Positions 14,001 through 19,334 of a stretch of DNA of 64,000 nt are shown here, in pieces. The first letter of the stretch is position 1. Every line of letters starts with the position of its first letter. The stretch comes from PMG-095 sp049324695. Lineage in GTDB: Bacteria > Myxococcota_A > Polyangia > Polyangiales > Polyangiaceae. The translations under genes were made by a program, and so were the position numbers. Under the pieces are notes generated by a model that worked only from the letters and a program-made list of their open reading frames with translations, searched no databases and was not told the DNA's origin. The stretch covers positions 248,001 to 312,000 of the forward strand of contig JBMOMJ010000039.1 of the NCBI GenBank assembly GCA_049324695.1, written 5' to 3'.

Positions 14001-15190
14001 TCTCCCACGCGCCCGGGCTCGCACGGCAGTCCGGTGTGTGGATCGATGATCGCAACGTTATGGCCCTCCTGCGCACGACCACACGCAACGTGTTGCGGTC
14101 CGTCGGACCTCGGAACGCTCAGACCCTGACTCAAGGCTGCCGCATCGAGCCCTAAGACTTCGACGCCCGCACCACGACGGCCGCCGCTCACTAGCAACGT
14201 GGACTCAGCAAGCCCGTAACAGGGATACAGCGCGGCAGCGCTAAAGCCGCGTTCCTGGAACTTGTCAGCGAACGCACGCAGCGTGGCCGCGCGCACAGGC
14301 TCCGCGCCTGAAAAAGCCAAGCGCCAATTGCTCAGATCGAGTCCTTCCAGCTGCTCCGGCGCGACGCGCTCCACACACAAGCGATACGCAAAGTCAGGTC
14401 CACCACTGACCGTGCCACCAAAGCGCGACACGGCAGAGAGCCAGCGGGATGGACGCTCGATGAAGTGCCGCGGCCCCATCAATACGAGGGGCACTCCGCT
14501 GAAGATCGGCTGCAGCAACGCGCCGATCAAACCCATGTCATGGAAGAGGGGCAGCCAGCTCACCACCACATCGTCGGGCTGGATCTCGAAAGCGCTCCGA
14601 ATGGCCACGCTGTTCGCGATCAGGTTCTCGTGACTTACCATCACCCCCTTCGGGCGCGCTGTCGAGCCCGAGGTGTACTGTAGGAATGCGACCCCTCCCT
14701 CGATCGGCTTCAGCGTCGGCGCGCTGGTTGCGCTGCGGATGTCGTCGCTCGCCAGCAAACGCGCCGTCGCTAGCTCGGGCACCAGCGTGCGGGCTTGCTC
14801 GAGTGGTGCGAGGATCGCCTGCTCCGTCAGCACCAGACGCGGCTGCGCGTCCCGCGCGATCCCAATCAGCCGGCTCACATGGTGGCGCTGCAACGATTCC
14901 GGCGGATAAGCGGGCACCGCAATCACCCCCGCGTACAAACAAGCCAGAAACGCTATCACGTACTCCGGGCCGTTCGGATACAGCAAGAGCACGCGATCGC
15001 CCGGCGCGCACTGGCTCTGCAGCTCGTGAGCAACGTCGCATACACGCTGCCGGAGCTCGGCGTAAGTGAACAGCGCCGTGACGTTTTCGCCGTCTCCCAA
15101 AAACCTGAACGCCACGCGTTCGGGGTGCTGCGCGGTGCGCGCTTCCAGCAATTCAACGAAGTTCTTGGCCTGCAGCGAGCTCGAATCCAT
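1..15190 (-). CDS. Multimodular NRPS with FAAL loading module, 3' end outside window
   Basis: A single minus-strand reading frame is open from the ATG at 15190 to the window edge (more than 5,060 residues); every core motif I located lies in this one frame. Domain order is fatty-acyl-AMP ligase, ACP, C-A-PCP, C-A-PCP, C-A-PCP-E, C, partial A. Condensation motifs are HHILSDGW (12709), HHILVDDW (near 9412), HHIISDEW (6190) and HHLLLDGW (1555); the epimerase has HHNVVDGVSW (2965). Carrier serines sit in GGNSL (13285), GGDSI (10066), GGHSL (near 6762) and GGDSI (near 3527). The start follows an AGGAAAG ribosome site. The enzyme should load a fatty acid as acyl-AMP and extend it by at least four amino acids. 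It is the last gene of a five-gene operon, 79 bp after a hydroxylase. A termination domain is not visible because the gene continues beyond base 1. Confidence 0.96.
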   Translation of the reverse strand, partial: MDSSSLQAKNFVELLEARTAQHPERVAFRFLGDGENVTALFTYAELRQRVCDVAHELQSQCAPGDRVLLLYPNGPEYVIAFLACLYAGVIAVPAYPPESLQRHHVSRLIGIARDAQPRLVLTEQAILAPLEQARTLVPELATARLLASDDIRSATSAPTLKPIEGGVAFLQYTSGSTARPKGVMVSHENLIANSVAIRSAFEIQPDDVVVSWLPLFHDMGLIGALLQPIFSGVPLVLMGPRHFIERPSRWLSAVSRFGGTVSGGPDFAYRLCVERVAPEQLEGLDLSNWRLAFSGAEPVRAATLRAFADKFQERGFSAAALYPCYGLAESTLLVSGGRRGAGVEVLGLDAAALSQGLSVPRSDGPQHVACGRAQEGHNVAIIDPHTGLPCEPGRVGEIQVSGGSVALGYWNNPQATENTFVARGSQRFLRTGDLGFQHDGRLFITGRLKDMIIVRGQNLYPHDIERTIEEQIEVVRKGRVAAFSIDIDGREGIGIAAEVSRRMLKLISLEGVCRGISEVVAEEYLEAPSLVVLLQPSTLPMTTSGKLQRAACRRGYQLGTLDALAIFERGALRTTGMSPGVAPNAALASGEAPTSSGAQVHARSESERELAAIWQELLELPRVSADDRFFALGGNSLKAVQMLARVASRFGVRVELAKLFEKPSLGALAAEIEHLRSQPGSAETGVLVQPRGDGKLPLSFGEQRLWFLWQLDRESAAYTMAEGLEWRGPLDTVALERSFTWLAARHEALRTTFAEDAGKPYRVVHAHTQGTFTCEDLSALGPGEREQRARALAEQEANAGFDLEAGPLWRVRCLRLENERHVVLVCVHHILSDGWSLRVLLEELGSAYAKLAAGEQPALAALPIQCADYAIWQRRTLAGTELERQLGFWKAALGTEHPVLELPLDRPRPLVQSQRGDRYVFRIDAALTSELRRSAREQQITPFMLLLAAFQCFLHRSTGQSLIRVGVPVANRSRLECERLIGFLVNTLVLEANFNGLPDFQRVLASTKDDVLSAQAHQDLPFEVLVDALNVERTLRHNPLFQVMFNHLGVEYASMPAPAGVTWIRLELGQLATQFDLTLDTYEEHDSIRAVWTYATDLFDVATLRRFTDDFLRLLAQLLSTPTRPIAAIPMLDWATASSYGGLDGSGKREYPFESGYIGLFEAQVQESGGKVAARCGEEELSYAELNRRANRIGWALVGAGVQRGELVALLGERGLGFLSMMVGVFKAGAAYVPLDSKHPAERTGQILGLSKARVVLVERARVQQVEAALERLSEKERPRVLVLEEVLSGEYSEEGLGIRVRSNELAYVIWTSGSTGVPKGAMVTSAGMLNNQLSKIPYLGLSERDVIAQTAGTSFDISVWQFLAALLFGGRVEIVPEEIAQDGVRLLGYVKERGVTVLESVPSLIQGMLSEGGQGELGALRWMLPTGEALPPETARRWFEKYAGVPLVNAYGPAECADDVALYRMERAPEAEVVHLAIGSATDNNRLYVVNEALQLVAPGVTGELCVAGVGVGRGYLGDAARTAEVFVPNPHGPAGERLYRTGDLARYRSDGVLEYVGRRDQQVKIRGYRIELGEIEARLLAQPEVEAACVLAREDALGVKRLVAYIVLRTCETSDAELRAQLGSRLAEALPEYMVPRLFVFLEVLPLTRNGKVDRKALPAPDLTQAQRAYVAPESWAERTLAEVWRNVLKIERVGLSDNFFELGGDSIMALQVVGQAKRLGLALKPKDLFQHQTLATLSAAAVRIETSVAEREASATHVNAGAEPTRFPLSGLSAAELAELPVPLDNIEDVFPLSPMQEGMLLHTLLEPGSGIYFMQDQYRIDAEIEPACFLRAWERVIQRHPALRACFTWQFEGKLLQIIQRRVDSPVQYLDWRDVSAEEQQTRLRELLREERESGFDLRRAPLLRLRLVRVAEHSYYYVESHHHILVDDWCRSLMLVDFFAEYRAQLEGTALVRPDPPLFRDFIAWLKRQDKAAARQYWGETLEGFEAATSLGIDRPLARDSGTSRVADRFVELSEQETQRLAQLARERQLTVNTFAQGAWAWLLSQYSGSKDVVFGVTVAGRPAEIENIQETVGLFINSLPLRVRFPRAALDLPAAEWLRQLQAQNVAMREHEHLSLLDIQRCSVIPYGQPLFRCLFVFENAPLDASLFERQIEFGIELAGNRTHTNFPITVVVIPNRQLRLVISYDERFVEEAAVLRMLAEFKAYLLALLAAPDAKLSSLLTVGSDEARRLVTEWNRSEREYPFESGYIGLFEAQVQESGGKIAARCGEEELSYAELNRRANRIGWALVGAGVQRGELVALLGERGLGFLSMMVGVFKAGAAYVPLDSKHPAERTGQILGLSKARVVLVERARVQQVEAALERLSEKERPRVLVLEEVLSGEYSEEGLGIRVRSNELAYVIWTSGSTGVPKGAMVTSAGMLNNQLSKIPYLGLSERDVIAQTAGTSFDISVWQFLAALLFGGRVEIVPEEIAQDGVRLLGYVKERGVTVLESVPSLIQGMLSEGGQGELGALRWMLPTGEALPPETARRWFEKYAGVPLVNAYGPAECADDVALYRMERAPEAEVVHLAIGSATDNNRLYVVNEALQLVAPGVTGELCVAGVGVGRGYLGDAARTAEVFVPNPHGPAGERLYRTGDLARYRSDGVLEYVGRRDQQVKIRGYRIELGEIEARLSASSLVREAAVDVWSGSGGDKRLVGYVAPVSEVPQSGSAAEVELTEQLRAELLSVLPEYMVPRVYVFLGELPMNANGKLDRKALPAPTTAPASQYHVPPEGELEQELASIWQEVLGVARVGRHDDFFELGGHSLLATQVVSRVSKRFDLELELAVLFEAKTLAGLAARLPQQRPIAATVPALARADRSQPLPLSFAQQRLWFLWRLEPESAAYNIATHVRLSGELNYAALQQSFAKLIERHESLRTRFETRAGRAYQVVDAERPFALHINELGGLAAELREARARELGEREARTPFDLERDDLMRVKLVKLSISEHLLLVTMHHIISDEWSMNLLIDEFVQLYSQCCRAQGKPAALPELAIQYADYAVWQRQWLESAESERQLAYWKSVLGAEQPKISLPTDRQRPQAQSYAGATLEVTLDSELCGCLRRFAQERSLTPFMVLLATYRALLFRYSGQSDVCIGVPIANRHRVELEPLIGFFVNTLVLRLDCNEKTTFNELLELVKRRSLEAQAHQDLPFEKLVEALNPARSLSHSPLFQVMFNHLRPEHDALAQVPGLAVTRLAPEQGTTQFDLSLDTEEDGDALRAEWTYSRDLFDHSTIERLARDWSELLRAALAEPQRRISALPLQSTLTPASVGLEIAGCEAYQLGYVARFEQCVARHPERVLVREGEALLSYAELNRRANRVGHALRDRGVDKEVVVAILARRTSALLAAAVGVLKAGAVYLPLDPEHPPARLAEILRSSRAQVVVSASEFEPLLRRAFELYRPLTTEDAPQLLLLESLATSRPDWQHNLGIYSGPSELVYLIYTSGSTGTPKGALVEQAGMLNNQLSKVRRFELGERDIIAQTASQCFDISVWQLLTAGLCGASVDIVPDAVAKDPEALLPYVAARGITILEIVPSLLRAGLASTSVAAERLALRYVLPTGEELPRDLVECWFERYPNISLVNAYGPAECADDVALHLMRAAPPVGERVPIGSAVDFTQLFVVDAALNLVPPGVTGELCVAGVGVGRGYASDPARTAEAFLPNPFSLTPGARLYRTGDRARVRADGLLEYAGRADHQTKLRGYRIELGEIEARLLRLELVHECVVIVDVDRAGHQRLIAYIVPQPNQDLLVDAGAAADAQRTIRAELAAALPDYMVPQFYVFLRELPLSPNGKIDRRALPRPEATTNTFVEPRLPSERSLATVWQEVLGVARVGLHDNFFELGGDSIVAIQVVAHAARAGLKITPKQIFEYQSLAALASVAETAEIGETSEETPAGGVPLTPIQAWFFQQELPDPHHYNQSLLLEVGTSLDMARLEQALERLVTHHDSLRLRYQRGEHGWQQRYAESNGSYRCSRVDLSAQAELDQAELEGVIMEHANRAQRSLDIAVGPLLHAAYLDLGAQRSGRLLLVIHHNVVDGVSWRILLEDLERIYGALSAGEAPMLPQKTSSFQRWAQCLHEYAMGPALSRELPYWRDLLSTDTSADRLPIHYPEGSNTVGSSKVLSRELDERVTEALLTRAHAAYRTHINDLLLTALADVLCRWSGQASLLLQLEGHGRQDLFADVDLSRTVGWFSTLHPIRLTPDRRGPAASILAVKEQLRATPNGGIGYGVLRYLGAARELEAPQPLVNFNYLGQFDQTFEGEALFQPARESPGEECCVDGLRSVWFDVSGSVYRGRLQLSFEFSTNLHHEAEIRALLDSFAEAVERLVEHCLEPEHGGVSSSDFPLARLTRNELEQLPLPARQIEDVYPLSPMQQGMLFHGLLDPKTGVYVNQHECELNVALDAHSLERAWQEVIEQHPILRSIFVWDGLSRPMQVVCRTVKLPFQLLDYRSLSASEQRAELERFLVQDRELGFELQRAPLMRIGLVRLAERRYHFVWTEHHLLLDGWSASQLLEQVFARYAGLTNREGRGRIREANEFPSLAYRRYIAWLEAQDAERAAAHWRGELSSFETPSLLASSWRPPERTEGHEVVRRALPQSLVDKLILWGKGQHLTFNSVMQGALAFLISSYTRQADVLFGTTVSGRSAPLPGIETALGLFINTLPLRVCVDGSQSLTDWLRELQARSASLRDFEYTSLAELQGLTRVVPGNALFDSLLVFENYPVGRALESSAEELGVGPVRSIEATNYPLTFVVSQGEGVTLELGYDTALVTPARAAELLEQLEQLLFSFLSRPHVRVGELSLLAEQQRARQLREFNSTARTYPGASTVLELFERRVQESPDAPALCFGEHSVSYGALNQRANRLGRRLRQLGVGPDVLVGVYLERSIEMVVALLGVWKAGGAYLPLDPEYPAARTKHALTEARPKVVLSATRWLDPLPSSTATLWCFDRDEQELSVLSSHNLPHFFGPQNLAYCIYTSGSTGTPKGAVNTHAGLYNRLQWMQEAYALATRDRVLQKT
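2050..6640 (-). other. NRPS module 3 (C-A-PCP-E), predicted D-2,4-diaminobutyrate
   Basis: The C domain is LCL-like (LSFAQQRLWFLWRLE, HHIISDEWS). The A domain is an independent sequence from A1/A2 yet reads the same pocket: FDISVW, TILEI, YVLPTG and NAYGPAECADD. A10 is NGKIDRRAL. The PCP (FFELGGDSI) is followed by an epimerisation domain with HHNVVDGVSW, GWFSTLHPIRL and a VNFNYLGQFD-type motif. The third residue should therefore leave this module in the D configuration. Confidence 0.87.
6690..9890 (-). other. NRPS module 2 (C-A-PCP), predicted 2,4-diaminobutyrate
   Basis: The C domain begins IEDVFPLSPMQEGML and has HHILVDDW. That opening is typical of C domains that follow an E domain or act as dual condensation/epimerisation domains, which is odd after a module without E. 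The A domain pocket is the same as in module 1 because the encoding DNA is nearly identical over about 1.27 kb. The A10 motif NGKLDRKAL and the PCP motif FFELGGHSL are intact. Confidence 0.85.
7180..8452 (-). repeat. Near-identical A-domain duplication, copy in module 2
   Basis: This segment matches 10471-11743 at a constant offset of 3,291 bp. By eye I find only about three differences (near 7229, 7238 and 8386); the interval between about 7239 and 8385 appears identical. It covers the A-domain core including all substrate-pocket residues. Similarity drops sharply at both ends, in the C-A linker and just before A10. This indicates recent duplication or gene conversion of the adenylation core. 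Confidence 0.93.
9960..13140 (-). other. NRPS module 1 (C-A-PCP), predicted 2,4-diaminobutyrate
   Basis: The C domain opens with LPLSFGEQRLWFLWQLD, an LCL-like start, and has HHILSDGWS. The A domain has YVIWTSGSTGVPKGAMV and the pocket residues D, I, W (FDISVW), E (VTVLES), L and T (WMLPTG), A, D, D (NAYGPAECADD). I recall this code as that of 2,4-diaminobutyrate-activating domains; the Dab aminotransferase in the same operon supports it. The A10 motif NGKVDRKAL is intact. The PCP has LGGDSI, a form usual in front of E domains, yet no E domain follows. Most of the A domain is the duplicated DNA described under the repeat entries. Confidence 0.85.
10471..11743 (-). repeat. Near-identical A-domain duplication, copy in module 1
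   Basis: Partner of 7180-8452. Both copies lie in the same NRPS reading frame and encode the same adenylation core. The 3,291-bp spacing is about one C-A-PCP module. Confidence 0.93.
13190..15190 (-). other. NRPS loading module: FAAL plus ACP
   Basis: The first ~580 residues are a fatty-acyl-AMP ligase. YTSGSTARPKGV, LPLFHDMGLIG and the C-terminal GRLKDMIIVRGQNLYPHDIE signature are typical of FAALs rather than of amino-acid A domains. The final lysine region reads GKLQRAACR. An acyl carrier domain follows, with FFALGGNSLKAVQ carrying the phosphopantetheine serine at 13285. FAALs activate free fatty acids and pass them to the ACP without CoA, so the peptide should be N-acylated. The fatty acid cannot be predicted from sequence alone. 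Confidence 0.92.
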
Positions 15191-15269
15191 GAAAGCTTTC
15201 CTGATCACTGAGCAACAATCGGGCGTGAACCAGAGCGACGGGCAGCGTATAGAACGACGGAATCGGCGC

Positions 15270-16262
15270 TCACGCTGAGTGCGGCTCGGCCATCGCAACT
15301 ACGACTTTACGCGGACCCTTGAAGGGAGCCCGCGCGTGCGCGACGAGCATGTTGTCGACCATCAAAACATCGCCGTTGCGCCAGGGAAAACGCACTTCGA
15401 CACCTGCCAGCACGCCGCGAATCTCGTCGAGCACGCTGTCTTCGATCGGCGAACCATCACCGTAGTAGGCGTTGCGCGGCAAATCTTCCGGCTCGACAGC
15501 TCCGAGCAGGGCATCGCGAACTTCCGGCGCTAGCCCGGAAATATGGAACAGATGCGCTTGATTGAACCAGACCTGAGCCTTCGTGTGCGGATGTTCGGCA
15601 ACCGCTTGGCACACCTGGCGCGTGCGCAAGTCACCATCGCCTTTCCATTCGACCGCGATGGCGTGCCGCGCGCAGTAAGCTTCCACGCTAGCGCGATCCG
15701 CTGTGCCAAAGACTTGCTCCCACGGCACATCGAGTCCCGCGCCATAGTTTCGCACGTACATCACGCCGCGTTCACTGAAGCGCTTGCGGATGCCGGGATC
15801 GAGCTGACGGTGCACCTCGCGGCTGTCGGCAATCGGCGTCTCGCCGCCGTTCTGCGCGGCGAGCATGCAATGAAACCACAGCTTCATCGGCCATTCGCGG
15901 CAGTACGACTGCTCGTTGTGAAGCGGAATGGACTGATGCGCCGGATACTCCGTAGACGTATAAATCCCCTCTTGGAGCTTGCTGCGCGGCGTGGAGCCGA
16001 ACTCGTAACCCAACAGCGGGTGGCCAAAACTTTCAGCAAAAGCTCGAAAGCCCGCGACGCCGTCCACGCCAAAGCCGCGGAACAAGACCGCTCCCACCTC
16101 CTGCAAAAGCTCGCTCACACGCTGCCCCGTTTCGCGCAGCGCCTCCCCAATGGGAAGTCCCGGCACACGCGACTGCAACACCACCGGTAGCGCAACGCCG
16201 GGCAGCGGTGCGTGCAACTCCAACCCGGTTGTTTCGACCAAACTGGTTATTCCCAGGTCCAT
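15270..16262 (-). CDS. TauD/SyrP-like non-heme iron hydroxylase 1
   Basis: The product (330 residues) is a TauD/TfdA-family Fe(II)/2-oxoglutarate oxygenase of the kind found in NRPS loci, where SyrP hydroxylates a carrier-bound aspartate at the beta carbon. The metal triad is visible as HNE in IPLHNEQSYC and the distal His in DNMLVAHARAPF. The ATG at 16262 is preceded by a strong AGGAGG; a longer frame to 16373 would overlap the MbtH gene and has no ribosome site. It lies between mbtH and the NRPS, 79 bp from each. The likely job is hydroxylation of a carrier-bound residue; which residue is unknown. Confidence 0.9.
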   Translation of the reverse strand: MDLGITSLVETTGLELHAPLPGVALPVVLQSRVPGLPIGEALRETGQRVSELLQEVGAVLFRGFGVDGVAGFRAFAESFGHPLLGYEFGSTPRSKLQEGIYTSTEYPAHQSIPLHNEQSYCREWPMKLWFHCMLAAQNGGETPIADSREVHRQLDPGIRKRFSERGVMYVRNYGAGLDVPWEQVFGTADRASVEAYCARHAIAVEWKGDGDLRTRQVCQAVAEHPHTKAQVWFNQAHLFHISGLAPEVRDALLGAVEPEDLPRNAYYGDGSPIEDSVLDEIRGVLAGVEVRFPWRNGDVLMVDNMLVAHARAPFKGPRKVVVAMAEPHSA

Positions 16263-16341
16263 GTCCGCCTCCTCTTGCCGACTCGCGTGCGAGCCCGACG
16301 ACGCAACGCTCTTTCGCCGCGCCGTCGGACCCCACGCTCGG

Positions 16342-16611
16342 CTATTCGGCGCCCGAGGCAGCCTCCCCTTCACTCACACTTGACTCGATGGCCCTCGCCT
16401 GCGCTGCCTGCGCTTCCATCTGCTTGCGCAGACTGAGGGGGCGCATGTCGGTCCAATGCTCGTTGATGTACGCGAGGCACTCGGCCTTCTTGCCGACCTT
16501 GCCAACTTCGCGCCAACCGTTGGGAATTTCGAGGTAGTCAGGCCAAATCGAGTACTGCTCCTCGTGATTGATCACTACGCGGAATGTGGTTTCTTCACTG
16601 TCGAAGCTCAT
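16342..16611 (-). CDS. MbtH-family NRPS accessory protein
   Basis: An 89-residue MbtH-like protein with NHEEQYSIWP, GWREVGK and a conserved WTDMRPLSL segment. MbtH proteins bind A domains and are needed for the folding or activity of many of them. It starts 19 bp after the upstream hydroxylase gene. The C-terminal ~20 residues form an Ala/Ser/Glu-rich tail beyond the usual fold. Its presence suggests that at least one A domain of the neighbouring NRPS is MbtH-dependent. Confidence 0.97.
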   Translation of the reverse strand: MSFDSEETTFRVVINHEEQYSIWPDYLEIPNGWREVGKVGKKAECLAYINEHWTDMRPLSLRKQMEAQAAQARAIESSVSEGEAASGAE

Positions 16612-16630
16612 GTCTGATCTCCCTGAACGG

Positions 16631-17665
16631 CTAAAAAACTTGGGCCGTCGTTCGATTGCTGCTGCGGCGCAAGGCTTCGCGCCGAATCACATCGCCAATG
16701 GCGACTAAAATGTGGCGATCGCCGTCGAAGGGGCTGCGCGCGTGTGCAACCGCCAGGTTGTCCAACATCAGAAGGTCGCCGCGCCGCCAGCTAAACTTCA
16801 CCGCCGTCTCTACGGCGACCCTCAACAACTCCGCGACGATCGCGTCGGGGATCTCGCTGCCGTCGCCGTAGCAAACATTGCGCGGCAGCTCGTCGGGCGC
16901 ATAAATCGAACGCAGCGCCTGCCCAGTGCGCGCGTCCAAACACGCGACGTGGTGCAGCATGATTTGGTTGCAGAAGCTGCGCTCACCGCTGTGCGGATGC
17001 GAAATCACGGCTGGTACGCGCGTCATCAAGCGCAGACTACCGTCGCGCTTCCAGCGCCATTCCACGCCTTCGGCGCGACAACGCCGTTCCAGCTCGCTCC
17101 TGTCACTGGTGCGGAAGAAGTCTTGCCAGCTGACATCTACGCCACGAATGAAATTGCGAATGTACAATAAGCCCTTGGCCTCGAACGGCTCGAGCAAGTT
17201 GGCGCGTAGCGCGCGGTAGAATCTTCGACAGTCGAGGATCGGCGTCTCTCCACGCGTGAAGCCGTCGCGCGCACAATAAAAGAATTGGCGAGTCGGAAGC
17301 TGAGGCGTGTGTGAGCCCTCGTTGTGAAACAAGATGGCCCGATCGTTCGGGTACCAGGTCGCGTCGTACACGAACTCGGCCGACTTGCGCTTCACGAGGT
17401 CGCCGTATTGCGCCTCCAGCGCGCTCGAAAGTTGCGCTGCTGCCGCTTCGAACGAGGCTTCGTCCCGTAGGTCGAAGTTCCTGAACAACACAGCGCCGTG
17501 CTGCGAGAGCGCCGCGTCGACGTCCCCGCGCTGCGCTGACAACCAATCGCAAAAGCGCTGGCCGCCTGGGGGCGCCGCATACAGGAACGGAAACGGCTCC
17601 GCACCGCCCGGCTCCAGCAACCGCACCGGGCCCAGCAGCCACTCTGGCATCGATGAAATATCCAT
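16631..17665 (-). CDS. TauD/SyrP-like non-heme iron hydroxylase 2
   Basis: A 344-residue protein of the same superfamily as the enzyme at 15270-16262 but clearly divergent from it. The metal motif is HNE in LFHNEGSHTPQ, and the distal His lies in DNLAVAHARSPF. GDGSEIPDAIV near the end is shared with its operon partner (GDGSPIEDSVL). The frame is open far upstream, but the start at 17665 lies just after the aminotransferase gene (35 bp) and gives the correct family length. Two such hydroxylases may act on different residues or modules. Confidence 0.9.
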   Translation of the reverse strand: MDISSMPEWLLGPVRLLEPGGAEPFPFLYAAPPGGQRFCDWLSAQRGDVDAALSQHGAVLFRNFDLRDEASFEAAAAQLSSALEAQYGDLVKRKSAEFVYDATWYPNDRAILFHNEGSHTPQLPTRQFFYCARDGFTRGETPILDCRRFYRALRANLLEPFEAKGLLYIRNFIRGVDVSWQDFFRTSDRSELERRCRAEGVEWRWKRDGSLRLMTRVPAVISHPHSGERSFCNQIMLHHVACLDARTGQALRSIYAPDELPRNVCYGDGSEIPDAIVAELLRVAVETAVKFSWRRGDLLMLDNLAVAHARSPFDGDRHILVAIGDVIRREALRRSSNRTTAQVF

Positions 17666-17700
17666 GGTGGGCTCGATAGCTCCAGCGAAAGATCTCCGAG

Positions 17701-19155
17701 CTACTGCTCGGTCAGTGCGGCGCGCAGCCCAGCCGCGAAGACCTCGGCAACCCGATCGATTTGCGCATCGGTAATGATGAGCGGTGGTAGAAAGCGCATG
17801 ACACTTCCGTGCCGACCGCCCACTTCGACGATCAGCCCTCGGCGCAGGCACGCGTTCTGAATCGCGGAAGCCAATTTGGAGTGCGCTGGTGGACGCCCCG
17901 CAGCGTCGAACGGACCCGAGGGATCGACGATTTCGACTCCGAGCATCAGTCCGCGCCCGCGCACGTCGCCGATGTTCGGGCAACGTGATTTTAGCTCCAC
18001 CAGGTGCTTGCGCAGTCGCTCGCCCATGCGTTCGGCGTGTTGATCGAGCCGCTCCGAGAGCACGAAACGCATCGCCGCCGAGCCTGCTGCCATGGCCAGC
18101 TGGTTGCCCCGAAACGTACCCGCGTGAGCGCCTGGCGACCACGTGTCGAGGTCCTCGTTGTAGACCACGACCGACATCGGCAAGCCGCCACCGATGGCCT
18201 TCGACAACACCAGTACATCTGGAATCACGCCGGCGTGCTCGAACGCAAACAAACGCCCGGTGCGCCCAAGACCCGTTTGTACTTCGTCGAAAATCAGCGG
18301 AACGCCGGCTGCCCGCGTCAACGCACGCAACTCTCGCAGCCAGGCATCGGGCGCAGGAATTACGCCGCCCTCGCCCTGAATCACTTCGAGGATCACGCCG
18401 GCCGGCGGCAGAACACCGCTCTCTGGATCGCTCAAAACACTGCGAATGTACTCGATGCCCGCTGAGTGCCCGGCGCTGCCGCCGAGCCCGAAGGGGCAAC
18501 GATAGTCGTAGGGATACGGCAGGAATTGCACACCTGCAGCCAGCTGTCCCACGCGACGTTTCGGCCCCAAGTTGCCCATGAGTGCCAGCGAGCCCTGAGT
18601 CATGCCGTGATAAGCGCCCTGAAATGCGAGAATGGTGGTGCGCTCCGTAGCCGTCTTCACCAACTTCAACGCGGCTTCGACCGCGTCGCTGCCCGTCGGG
18701 CCACAAAACTGGATCTTCGCGCGGGCCGCGAATTCCTGCGGCAGCAGCTCGAATAGATCATGAACGAACTGATCTTTGACGGGCGTGGTCAGATCCAGCG
18801 TCTGAAGTGGCAGGCCCTCACGCATCGCCTTCTGCATCGCCTCCAACACCGCTGGGTGATTGTGACCCAATACCAGCGCGCCTGCGCCTGCCAGGCAATC
18901 CATGAAGACGCGACCTTCCACGTCTTCAACATAAATACCTTTGGCTCGCCGCAGGGCGATCGGAATGCGGCGTGGATAACTACGCGCATTCGATTCGCGC
19001 TGCTGCTGCCGCAGCAGCAATTCATTTTCTTTGAACGCGTACGGTTGCCCTAGAGCGTCGTAACGCAGATGCAACTCTCGCTCGAGAGTGCCAGACATCG
19101 CATCGCGATGAGGATTTCGAGACACCTCGTCATGAATCAATTCCGCAGTATCCAC
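17701..19155 (-). CDS. Diaminobutyrate--2-oxoglutarate aminotransferase-like enzyme
   Basis: A 484-residue class III PLP aminotransferase. The N-terminal signature RESNARSYPRRIP with GIYVEDVEGRVFMDCLAGAG, and FCGPTGSDAVEAALK, are typical of the diaminobutyrate aminotransferase family (Dat/PvdH-like). The PLP lysine is in LVLSKAIGGGLPM. The reaction converts aspartate 4-semialdehyde and glutamate to L-2,4-diaminobutyrate and 2-oxoglutarate. The GTG start follows GAGGAGG. It is the first gene of the NRPS operon and would supply the building block that the three A domains appear to select. Confidence 0.93.
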   Translation of the reverse strand: MDTAELIHDEVSRNPHRDAMSGTLERELHLRYDALGQPYAFKENELLLRQQQRESNARSYPRRIPIALRRAKGIYVEDVEGRVFMDCLAGAGALVLGHNHPAVLEAMQKAMREGLPLQTLDLTTPVKDQFVHDLFELLPQEFAARAKIQFCGPTGSDAVEAALKLVKTATERTTILAFQGAYHGMTQGSLALMGNLGPKRRVGQLAAGVQFLPYPYDYRCPFGLGGSAGHSAGIEYIRSVLSDPESGVLPPAGVILEVIQGEGGVIPAPDAWLRELRALTRAAGVPLIFDEVQTGLGRTGRLFAFEHAGVIPDVLVLSKAIGGGLPMSVVVYNEDLDTWSPGAHAGTFRGNQLAMAAGSAAMRFVLSERLDQHAERMGERLRKHLVELKSRCPNIGDVRGRGLMLGVEIVDPSGPFDAAGRPPAHSKLASAIQNACLRRGLIVEVGGRHGSVMRFLPPLIITDAQIDRVAEVFAAGLRAALTEQ

Positions 19156-19317
19156 GTAGCCTCCTCACGAAGGTGCAGCTGCCACCGCTGGTCAGATTAC
19201 GACCACCAAGCAGAGCCAAGCCGACGGCCACTTGTGCCGTATAACACTTATTTAATCAGTAAATTCAATGGTTTAACGCTATACCGAATCCCGGCCAGAG
19301 ACCCTGCAAAGCTGAAT

Positions 19318-19334
19318 TTGAAAATGACTTTCAA
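19318..19334. promoter_or_regulatory. Fur-box-like palindrome on the biosynthesis side
   Basis: TTGAAAATGACTTTCAA, with TTGAAA and TTTCAA as inverted arms. It lies about 160 bp upstream of the aminotransferase start and differs at one base from the site at 19864. It resembles the classic 7-1-7 Fur consensus. Iron repression is inferred from this and from the neighbouring uptake genes. Confidence 0.6.

Noticed and set aside
17666..18706. N-terminal extension of the second hydroxylase up to 18706
   Set aside because: The extension overlaps the aminotransferase gene in another frame and is Arg/Ser-rich. The hydroxylase fold begins at MDISSM (17665).
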